Source: CAYMCO01 sp964388955
GTDB lineage: Bacteria; Chloroflexota; Anaerolineae; Anaerolineales; E44-bin32
DNA length: 64,000 nt
Assembly: GCA_964388955.1 (NCBI GenBank)
Contig: CAYMCO010000023.1
Location: 20,890-84,889, forward strand
Direction: 5' to 3'
Position numbers and translations under genes: made by a program
In this document: piece after piece, positions 28,013-35,204 of the stretch
Numbering within the stretch: position 1 is the first letter of the stretch
Layout: every line of letters begins with the position of its first letter
The notes under the pieces: model-generated
What the model saw: only the letters and a program-made list of their open reading frames with translations
What the model was told of the DNA's origin: nothing
The model's database searches: none

Positions 28013-28912
28013 TCAATAGAGCTCCTGGGGGCGGCGCAGGAATTTCAGTTGCAGGAAGCTGAGAACGAGTATCAAAGCAGCCATAAGGTACGAGAGAGCG
28101 GCCCCATAGCCGAAATCCAGGAAGTCGAACGCCTGACTATATAAGTAGGTCAGGACCACCTCTGTTTGGTGCATTGGCTCTCCGCCCGTGATTAGAATCA
28201 CTGAGATAAATACATTGAAGCCCCCGATGACCAGCATCACAAGGGTGAACACGATCGTGGGACGGATCAAAGGGAGGGTGATATTCCATAATCGTTGCCA
28301 ACCGTTCGCGCCGTCGATCGAAGCAGCCTCATAGAGTTCCACCGGAATTGTCTGCAACGCTGCCAAATAGATCACCATAGACCAGCCGATGCCTTTCCAG
28401 ATCCCTAAAGCCATAATGGCTATCAGCGCCGTCGAGGGTTGCATGAGCCATTGAATCGGATGCTGGATGAGGTGAAGGATGTCCGTAAGAAAGGTATTGA
28501 TAAGGCCGCCTGGCCATTGGAACAGATACTTGAAGAGGAGTGACACAATCACCCAGGAGGTGATGACGGGTATGTAATAGAGGGTCCGGAAGAAGACCCG
28601 CCCATGGGTGATGCTGTTGAGCAGCAAAGCGGCGATCATGGCAATGATCATCTGCCCCGGAACGGTAACCACCATGTACAGGACTGTGTTTCGGAAGGCC
28701 ACCCTTGTGACCGGATCGTTAACGGCTCTGATGTAGTTGGAGAATCCGACGAAGGTGCTTTCTTTTCCGGGCAAGATGCTCCAATCGTAGAAGCTGATCT
28801 GCAGCGCCTTGACGAGAGGGTAGATCATGAAGATGGCGAACAAGGCCATTCCAGGCAGGAGGAAGGCATAGGCTGTGATCGCCAATCTGCTGCGAGGCTT
28901 GAGGCTAGGCAT
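28013..28912 (-). CDS. ABC sugar transporter permease, CUT1 family (MalF type)
   Basis: 299 residues with six membrane helices and the EAA loop YEAASIDGANGWQRLWNITLPLIRPTI (~195-220). It pairs with the next permease to form the channel for the sugar carried by the upstream lipoprotein. ATG 28912 is chosen over an in-frame TTG at 28924. The binding-protein stop is ~70 bases upstream, a gap that could allow unequal expression. Confidence 0.92.
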   Translation of the reverse strand: MPSLKPRSRLAITAYAFLLPGMALFAIFMIYPLVKALQISFYDWSILPGKESTFVGFSNYIRAVNDPVTRVAFRNTVLYMVVTVPGQMIIAMIAALLLNSITHGRVFFRTLYYIPVITSWVIVSLLFKYLFQWPGGLINTFLTDILHLIQHPIQWLMQPSTALIAIMALGIWKGIGWSMVIYLAALQTIPVELYEAASIDGANGWQRLWNITLPLIRPTIVFTLVMLVIGGFNVFISVILITGGEPMHQTEVVLTYLYSQAFDFLDFGYGAALSYLMAALILVLSFLQLKFLRRPQELY

Positions 28913-28981
28913 TTGTCGGCCCAATATACGTCGAATTGGGAAAAGGGAGGCGAGCTCGCGCTTCCCTTTTCGATTTCACCC

Positions 28982-30316
28982 CTACTGACCTCCAAGCAGA
29001 GGATCCATTTGGGCAACGGCATCATCGAGTGCCTGTTGAACAGGCTTCTCACCAGCGAGAATAGCGCCGCCCGTCGAGATCACAATCTCCTTCAATTTCG
29101 GCCAATTTGGATGCGGCATGCGTGCTCCGGCCGTCTTGAGCTGCTCAAGGAATACGCCGAAGAAGGGGTGATCTTCGAACGTGCCGCTCTCTATGAATGT
29201 GGAAAGAACCGGCATTTGCCCGGCTTCAGACATCTTCAGCTGGGTTTCCTCGGAGAGCATGAAGCGAACAAAATCTGCGGCTGCTTCTTTGTGTTCGCTC
29301 TGCTCGAACACCACGATGTCCTCTCCACCTACAACTGAGATCGACCCTCCATCGCCTGCTGGAACCAGGGCCAAGCCGTATTCCACATCCGGGAATTGCT
29401 CGTCAAAGAACGGTGGGAACCAGGGCCCCTCCAGCATCATGGCAGCCTCGCCTTTGGAGAAGCTCCCCCAGACATCCAACCCCCCGGAGACGATGCCCGG
29501 GTGCAGATAGCCATCATCCATCAAGCCCTTCAGAAAATCATAGGCAGCCGCAGTTTCCGCGCCGTTGTAGTAACCGCTGGCTTTGGTTACATCGGGATCT
29601 GTGACCGCGCCCCCGAAGCTCCAAATCCATGGATCTACAGCCCAGGGGTAGGTTCCTCCCTCTGCAAAGCAGAACTTGTCCGGACCGAGCGCCTTTATCT
29701 TCGCACAATCGCCGAGGAAGTCGTCGATGGTTGTCGGCGGCGATTCGATTCCGGCGCCATCAAAGACACCCTTATTGTATGCAAGAACTCTCGTGTTCGT
29801 GTCCAGGGGAAGTCCGTAATAGCCACCGCGCCACAGATTGGTGGAAAGCGGACCAGGAAATACGCTCTCTGCATAGCTGTCAAAGTCCCCCATAATGTCG
29901 TCGAGCCTTGCCAGCGCCCCCATATCCGCGAACTCCGGCACCCAGATGATGTCAAGTCTGGCAAGATCGGGCGGTGTCCCTCCGGCGAGGGAAGTGACTA
30001 ATTTCCGCCGGAAGTCATCATAGGGGACCGAGAGCGTCTCGACCTTGATGTTTGGGTTCGCCTCTTCAAAGGCCGGGATTATGGTCTCATCAAGCAATTC
30101 TGTCTCGACGGGGTTGTACCCGTGCCAGAATGTGATTGTCACTGGACCCGCGGGAGTTGGAGTTGGTGTAACCAGCTTTTCGACCGTTTCCTGGACCACG
30201 ACGGTCTGGCGGACCACTTCCGGGGTGGGTACCTCTGCTGGCCCACAAGCGGCCAGGATCATTGCCCCCGCCGCAAGCAAGCCAATGACCATAGGTAAGT
30301 TGGATCTGACTTTCAT
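28982..30316 (-). CDS. ABC sugar-binding lipoprotein, extracellular solute-binding family 1
   Basis: 444 residues. Signal peptide ending in lipobox MILAAC (Cys ~24), linker with VVVQ and TPTPTP repeats typical of Chloroflexota binding proteins, then family 1 motifs: VTITFWHGYNPVETELLDETIIPAFEEANPNIKVE and ARLDIIWVPEFADMGAL. It should bind isomalto-oligosaccharides or a related glucan, judging from the GH66/GH15 genes (inference). AGGAGAAGGGG just upstream fixes ATG 30316; the frame extends to 30346 without a better start. Confidence 0.92.
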   Translation of the reverse strand: MKVRSNLPMVIGLLAAGAMILAACGPAEVPTPEVVRQTVVVQETVEKLVTPTPTPAGPVTITFWHGYNPVETELLDETIIPAFEEANPNIKVETLSVPYDDFRRKLVTSLAGGTPPDLARLDIIWVPEFADMGALARLDDIMGDFDSYAESVFPGPLSTNLWRGGYYGLPLDTNTRVLAYNKGVFDGAGIESPPTTIDDFLGDCAKIKALGPDKFCFAEGGTYPWAVDPWIWSFGGAVTDPDVTKASGYYNGAETAAAYDFLKGLMDDGYLHPGIVSGGLDVWGSFSKGEAAMMLEGPWFPPFFDEQFPDVEYGLALVPAGDGGSISVVGGEDIVVFEQSEHKEAAADFVRFMLSEETQLKMSEAGQMPVLSTFIESGTFEDHPFFGVFLEQLKTAGARMPHPNWPKLKEIVISTGGAILAGEKPVQQALDDAVAQMDPLLGGQ

Positions 30317-30443
30317 GGCCCCTTCTCCTCTTGGTTCGTATCTCACCCTACAGAAGGATCGAATGGTGTTGTCACTCCCTCTACACCTCCTTTCGCCGCC
30401 AACTTCCTTCAGTGATCAAATTATCTCGGGCGAAAAAAAACCG

Positions 30444-31652
30444 CTATGCGGGAACGTTGGCCGTTCTTCTGTGGATGGGGGAAGCAAAAAACTCGCGCAG
30501 CACGAGGCTTGCAGCGCCCACTGCCCACGCGTCGTCGCCCCATGGATCGATGCGCACTTCTGTGTCATCTTTCAATGTCGGCATTGCGTGTTCGTCAATG
30601 GCAGAGTACATCGCCTGGAAGATCAGATCGCCCATACGGGTCCCTTCTCCGCTGATGAGGATGAGTTCGGGGTTGAAGACGTTCACAAGGTTGGCAATTT
30701 CTCGACCAAGCGTGCGCCCCGCGTTTGCGAAGATCTCTCCTGCGATTGCGTCGCCAGAGAAGCCGGCATCTGCCAAATCCTCGATGGTTTCCACCGGGGG
30801 GAGCTCGTCGCGATCAGCAGCTTCTCGTGCTTCCCGGAGCAAAGCGCGTTCTCCCACAAGAGCTTCCAGGCAACCCCGCTTTCCGCAGTCGCAGAGTGGA
30901 CCATTCGGCTCCACAACAATGTGGCCGAACTCGCCCCCTGCGCCGCGTGCACCACGGTAGAGCTGCCCACCAATGACAATGCCTAGCCCCACGCCACGAC
31001 CGATGGTCACCGTGAGGAAATCGTCAACCCCTTGCCCTGCGCCGTAGAGAAGTTCAGCCAGGGTGAGAGCGTTGACATCGTTGTCGATATGAACCAGGGT
31101 CCCTAATCGCTCACGGAGCATTGCCCCCAGAGGCACGTCCCGCCAACCGAAGAAGGGGTGCTGTCGGGATATCCCCCGTTCCGTGTCAACAACACCTGCC
31201 ATGCCCACGCCAACACCACGAAGCCTGCTGCGCGAAACATCCGCTTCACTTAGGAGATCGACTACCGATTCACTGACATATCCGACGATTTGTGCCGGTT
31301 CGGTCCCAGCCAGGGGAGTGATCTGGTTGCTCAAGACCTCCGCACTCAGATCAGTGAGAGCCCCGATGACTTGTTTCTCGGTGAGCTTGATACCGATTAC
31401 GAATCCTCCATTCGGGTTGATCTCCAGGAGGATCGGTCTCCGTCCTCCGCTGGATTCGCCATGTTTGGTTTCCAAGATCAGCCCTTGTTCAAGAAGCTCA
31501 GCGGTCAGGTTGGTAATGGATGCAGGGCTCAGTCCTATAGACTGAGCCAGCGCAGCTCGGCTGATGGGACCCTTCGCGAGGATCGTATTGAGAACCGTCG
31601 ACCGGTTCAGATCGCGTATGAGCTTACGGTTACCGAGAGGTGGGTTGGCCAT
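30444..31652 (-). CDS. ROK-family transcriptional repressor (XylR/NagC type)
   Basis: 402 residues. N-terminal MarR-like winged helix (10-65; RSTVLNTILAKGPISRAALAQSIGLSPASITNLTAELLEQGLI) and a ROK sugar-kinase-like domain with IGIKL, HIDNDVNALTLAE, GAGGEFGHIVVEPNGPLCDCGKRGCLEALVG; the zinc ligands Cys254, Cys256 and Cys261 are present. It likely represses the following transport/hydrolase genes and its own gene until a sugar binds. ATG 31652 lacks a clear Shine-Dalgarno; a small inverted repeat lies directly in front. Confidence 0.9.
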   Translation of the reverse strand: MANPPLGNRKLIRDLNRSTVLNTILAKGPISRAALAQSIGLSPASITNLTAELLEQGLILETKHGESSGGRRPILLEINPNGGFVIGIKLTEKQVIGALTDLSAEVLSNQITPLAGTEPAQIVGYVSESVVDLLSEADVSRSRLRGVGVGMAGVVDTERGISRQHPFFGWRDVPLGAMLRERLGTLVHIDNDVNALTLAELLYGAGQGVDDFLTVTIGRGVGLGIVIGGQLYRGARGAGGEFGHIVVEPNGPLCDCGKRGCLEALVGERALLREAREAADRDELPPVETIEDLADAGFSGDAIAGEIFANAGRTLGREIANLVNVFNPELILISGEGTRMGDLIFQAMYSAIDEHAMPTLKDDTEVRIDPWGDDAWAVGAASLVLREFFASPIHRRTANVPA

Positions 31653-31659
31653 AGGGAAA

Positions 31660-31677
31660 TATTCATTCACTGAATAA
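31660..31677. promoter_or_regulatory. Possible ROK autoregulatory operator
   Basis: TATTCA (31660-31665) and TGAATA (31671-31676) form an inverted repeat with a five-base spacer, 8 bases in front of the ROK start. ROK repressors of the NagC/XylR type bind AT-rich palindromes of this shape, so self-repression is plausible. No second clear copy was found before the sugar-binding gene. Confidence 0.35.
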
Positions 31678-32346
31678 ACTATCCCTATTGTACTCAAATG
31701 CATTTCTCTGTCAAGCCGTCTCTCCAGCACTCACTCGGATGGTTCCAATGGCTGCCGATACGGTCTGCCAAAGATGTGCGCAGGAGTACGGGCAGTGCTG
31801 CGGGCAACATCGACCGCGGGTGAAAGAAAAAAGGGCGGGCACGGTCATGAGAATAGAGAAAGGGGGCACCCAATCAGGAGGAAGGCCATTCTGCGTATGA
31901 GTGGCCACAGGCGTGAATGCAGCTCCTGGCGTAAGGCCCGCTCTGTCAATCCAATGCGGAGCATCCTTCGATCAGCATCGGGTTCACGACATACGTCTGT
32001 CAATACGATGGGTTTCTGCACGCTGCCTTTTCGAGGAATCGCCTGTCTCTGACCAGTCCTGTGGTGATGCGATGGAGTCCGGCCGGTTGACCGCTCCCGA
32101 GAATACCCCCTTTCTAGGCCATGCAGACCCTGCCATCTACATGTTGATAGCGATCATGCCGGTTGTTGGAACGCATATCAGAGAGCCAAATAGCGCTGGG
32201 GATGCGTGTGTGATGTCCAGCCACGAGAATGGACCGAGATCCTGAACATGCTCCTAGAATAGAGGCCAGCCGAAAGTGTGCCTCAAGAGAGGGGGATCTC
32301 TGCCCGTCATCATAGGGAGATTGAACAGGCAACTACCCCGCAAGAC
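31678..32346. other. Intergenic, left border of the defence island
   Basis: About 670 bases between the ROK gene and the AbiE operator. Frames on both strands lack motifs. I see no tRNA, integrase or terminal repeat that would mark an island end. Confidence 0.4.
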
Positions 32347-32408
32347 TTACTACGATAATTTGGTAGCGCTAAATTATCGTAGTAAAATGTACGGCATTGT
32401 CCTATAAT
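32347..32408 (+). promoter_or_regulatory. AbiE promoter/operator: 39-base perfect palindrome plus -10 box
   Basis: TTACTACGATAATTT (32347-32361) is matched exactly by AAATTATCGTAGTAA (32371-32385) around a 9-base spacer. A perfect TATAAT follows at 32403-32408; a -35 box would fall on the right arm, where no good consensus is seen. AbiEi antitoxins are known to repress their own operon through inverted repeats upstream, so this is very likely the autoregulatory site. Confidence 0.75.
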
Positions 32409-32468
32409 GAGGGTGTGAGACTGGCATCAGCAGATTCGCGAAGCAAAAGATACAGGGAGGCAACCGCA

Positions 32469-33302
32469 TTGGCGCCGGGCACATATGCGCAGACGAAGGG
32501 CGTGAAGCTGCTCGAGTCCATCGTGGAGAAGGTTGGTCCTATCTTCAGTATTGATGAGGCCCGGCCGCTCGCAACCGCACAGGGCATGTCACCTCAAGAT
32601 CTGCGATGGACACTGCATTCACTATCGCGGTCAAGTTGGATTGCTCGCATCAAGCGCGGCGTTTATGCTGTTCAGTCGCCGCTGTTCCCAGAAGAGCTGC
32701 ATCCATTCGCGGTGGCTGCAGCTCTCGTAGAACCGATGGCAATAAGCCACTGGTCAGCGTTGGCCCACCATGGGTTGACCACGCAGATCCCTCCTATGGT
32801 GCAAGCATCGACCCCCAAGAAGGTGGTCACACCCGAGATGCGGGAAGGCGAAGCCGATCGTCCACGAGGAAGGGCGGTCTGGACAGTGATGGATATGGAG
32901 TTTGAGTTCATCTATGTAGAGACTGAGCGCTTTTTCGGATTTCAGAAGGAATGGGTCAGCCGATGGCACCGCGTCAATGTCACCGATCGCGAGAGAACTC
33001 TCCTTGACATGGTCGCCCGCCAAGATCTTTTTGGCGGCTTAGAAGCGGCTGTGGAGGCATTCGAGCGTTATGGGGAGACAATCGACATCAATCGACTTGT
33101 CGAATATGCTCTTCGGTATGACATGGGCTCCTTGATTAAGCGACTGGGCTGGCTACTAGATGAGACAGGAGCCTCAAGAAACGATCTCAGACGGTTGGAA
33201 GACTATCCAGTCACGACCTATTACCGGCTGGACCCTGGCCGGCCCCGGTCAGGCCCCTTCAATTCTCGCTGGCATATTATCAACAATCTCAGCGGAGAGT
33301 GA
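32469..33302 (+). CDS. abiEi: AbiEi-type antitoxin / transcriptional regulator (type IV toxin-antitoxin)
   Basis: 277 residues. N-terminal winged helix (IFSIDEARPLATAQGMSPQDLRWTLHSLSRSSWIARIKRGVYAV) followed by the AbiEi C-terminal domain (ISHWSALAHHGLTTQIP, RWHRVNVTDRERTLLDMV). The antitoxin blocks the toxin indirectly and represses the operon. TTG 32469 has GGGAGG eight bases upstream and lies after the TATAAT box; a TTG at 32397 would overlap the promoter and is rejected, GTG 32415 would be almost leaderless. The toxin gene begins four bases after this stop. Confidence 0.85.
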   Translation: MAPGTYAQTKGVKLLESIVEKVGPIFSIDEARPLATAQGMSPQDLRWTLHSLSRSSWIARIKRGVYAVQSPLFPEELHPFAVAAALVEPMAISHWSALAHHGLTTQIPPMVQASTPKKVVTPEMREGEADRPRGRAVWTVMDMEFEFIYVETERFFGFQKEWVSRWHRVNVTDRERTLLDMVARQDLFGGLEAAVEAFERYGETIDINRLVEYALRYDMGSLIKRLGWLLDETGASRNDLRRLEDYPVTTYYRLDPGRPRSGPFNSRWHIINNLSGE

Positions 33303-33305
33303 CCC

Positions 33306-34166
33306 CTGGCGACGATAAGGCAGCTAATTCGCAATCAGGCGCGGAAGAGGGGTGTTCCGTTCTGGATAGCGGAGAAAGACTACGCCCTCAGCTATGTGGT
33401 TGCTGCTATCTCTGAGACTAATCAACTTGGCAACGCGTTGGTGTTGAAGGGGGGAACCGCCCTCCGAAAACTGTACTTCAAGGACTACCGCTTTTCGGAA
33501 GACATTGACTATTCGACCAGGAAATTGGGGGCCATTGATGATCTGGACACGCATGTTAATACCGCTATCTCCCTTGCGAAGAGTATGCTTGAGGAACGAG
33601 GGCCTTTTGGGGTTCGGCACGATCGGGAAGTCCTAAAGGAGCCCCACCCGGCTGGCCAGGCTTCCTACATCGTCCGGCTCCAATTTCCGTACCATCGAAC
33701 ACCTGTGTGCCGAATAAAGGTGGAGATCACCGTCGATGAGCCAGTTCTCGTCTCGCCACGCAAGCGTTCGATTATGCATGATTTTCCCGAGGCGATTGCT
33801 GGAGATGTGCAAACCTATGACCTGAGTGAGATTGCTTCAGAGAAATTGCGGGCCCTGCTCCAAAGCCGAGGGCGAATTCACGAACGGGGATGGGCCACAA
33901 GCAGGATTGCAAGGGACTACTATGATCTTTGGTTCCTGCTGAACAATGTAGACTTCTCGAAGAGCAACTTGCCCAACCTGGTTCAAAGGAAGGCATCAGT
34001 CCGTGAGGTGGAAGCAAAGTCGATGGATGATTTCTTCGCGCCCTCGCTGTGTGAAGCTGCGAAGCGGGAGTGGGAGCAACAGCTCAGAACCTTTGTCCCG
34101 TCTGCCCCAGACGTGGATGAGGTCCTCACGGAAACTCGGCTCCTCCTGCGGGATGTATGGATGTAA
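33306..34166 (+). CDS. abiEii: AbiEii/AbiGii-family nucleotidyltransferase toxin, apparent CTG start
   Basis: 286 residues if begun at CTG 33306: the N-terminus ATIRQLIRNQARKRGVPFWIAEKDYALSYVV matches the conserved AbiEii opening, followed by the nucleotidyltransferase core LVLKGGTALRKLYF and SEDIDYS. The family transfers nucleotides to tRNA ends and stops growth, often under phage attack. The first ATG/GTG/TTG-type start is GTG 33396, which falls inside the conserved EKDY block, so it would delete an essential part. GCGGAGAG at 33293-33299 stands six bases before the CTG. The upstream TGA is in the same frame, so tight coupling or readthrough is possible. Confidence 0.82.
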   Translation: MATIRQLIRNQARKRGVPFWIAEKDYALSYVVAAISETNQLGNALVLKGGTALRKLYFKDYRFSEDIDYSTRKLGAIDDLDTHVNTAISLAKSMLEERGPFGVRHDREVLKEPHPAGQASYIVRLQFPYHRTPVCRIKVEITVDEPVLVSPRKRSIMHDFPEAIAGDVQTYDLSEIASEKLRALLQSRGRIHERGWATSRIARDYYDLWFLLNNVDFSKSNLPNLVQRKASVREVEAKSMDDFFAPSLCEAAKREWEQQLRTFVPSAPDVDEVLTETRLLLRDVWM

Positions 34167-34477
34167 ATCGATTCACCAATCCAGCGGAAGTCGAACAGGT
34201 GATGTATATACAGCCGGGGAAGATCGGCCGGATTGTGACACTCTCACGGACGAACACTTCAATTACGCCGCCGGTGGTCTTCATGCTTGGAGATCGGATA
34301 TGGGACTGCAAGTCTGGCCTATAGTCGCGCCTCTGGACATGACGACTTCGGATTGCGTGTCTAGCCACTCGATAGGATCGCACCTCGGATCGGGTGATCG
34401 CGACATTCGGATAGCCCTACAGGATCTCGAGGCGAGGCGTCTCTGCCCCAATTGGTCTGAGCAGAAGTAGTCTTCGA
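34167..34477. other. Intergenic after abiE, nothing recognised
   Basis: 310 bases between the toxin stop and the first dif-like site. No coding motif or terminator stands out. Confidence 0.35.
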
Positions 34478-34504
34478 AGTTCCGATTACTCCCTAACCGG
34501 AAGC
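34478..34504 (+). repeat. dif-like site 1 (27 bases)
   Basis: Left half AGTTCCGATTA, five-base centre CTCCC, right half TAACCGGAAGC. Same orientation and layout as the five other sites at 34881, 42707, 45171, 48979 and 53294; its centre is one base shorter. It lies between abiE and the fic remnant. Confidence 0.6.
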
Positions 34505-34702
34505 ACCTAGGGCAATGGATCCTGACAAGCACTTTCCGCCGAAGCAGTCTTCGAGGTGGCTGGCAGCAGCTTGCGCGTATTGTCCCACGCGCAAGAGAGG
34601 CCACGTGCGATTATCTGATCCATTCATGCTATTGTGAGCAGGATCTTGAGCAAAGCGCACCATCCCTTCAAATCGTTTGTGCAAAGCTAAGATCCATTCG
34701 CT

Positions 34703-34746
34703 TTACACAAAACTCCTTTGTGTATTGAATCCCTTACACAAGGAGG
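34703..34746 (+). promoter_or_regulatory. Triple TTACACAA operator with ribosome site in front of the fic remnant
   Basis: TTACACAAA (34703-34711), inverted TTTGTGTA (34717-34724) and a third copy TTACACAA (34734-34741) that runs into AAGGAGG (34740-34746), five bases before an ATG. An operator overlapping the ribosome site suggests tight repression of the gene that once followed. Confidence 0.5.
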
Positions 34747-34751
34747 CTGTG

Positions 34752-34878
34752 ATGAAGCCACATGTTCCTCAAAGACTCCCTCTTCCTGAAGATCATTCGA
34801 GAGTCGAGCGGTCGCAGACCGCAAACCCTGGCCCTGGCGGAGCTAGTCAACCTGTGTAAGGGGAAGAAGGTGCTGTGA
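34752..34878 (+). pseudogene. fic gene remnant: N- and C-terminal ends joined by internal deletion
   Basis: ATG 34752 opens MKPHVPQRLPLP, like the usual start of Fic/DOC AMP-transferases (MKPYIPxxLPL). A few codons later, in another frame, KIIRESSGRRPQTLALAELVNLCKGKKVL resembles the usual end of the same protein (RESSGRRPxxxAFxELLNIxEG). The ~300 residues with the HPFx catalytic loop are missing, so no enzyme remains. Control region and ribosome site are intact. The stop lies two bases before the next dif-like site. Confidence 0.5.
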
Positions 34879-34880
34879 TT

Positions 34881-34908
34881 GTTGCCGATATTTCCTGTAA
34901 TCAGAAGC
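34881..34908 (+). repeat. dif-like site 2 (28 bases)
   Basis: Left half GTTGCCGATAT, six-base centre TTCCTG, right half TAATCAGAAGC. Directly after the fic remnant stop and ~300 bases before the restriction-modification genes. Same orientation as the other sites. Confidence 0.6.
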
Positions 34909-35204
34909 ATGCAATTTCCCAACCCGATACGCCCCCTGCTCGCGACAAGTTCTTCATTGCGTGGCCCTTGACATCAACAAAGTGATAACGAACCTCGACA
35001 AGAAGCTGGTGTGGCAGTGGGACAACACTGCTCAAATCGCGGTAGCGAGAGGTAGAAGTTGATTCATCGACACAAGAGCCCACGCGATCCAATAGTGAGG
35101 CATGGAGACCGAACCAACATTGCTGGGCACAGCTGAATTGACTACAATCCTCTTGGCAGGTACGATACAAATCGCAATGAGGGTGGAGGAGGGGAGCAAG
35201 CAAT

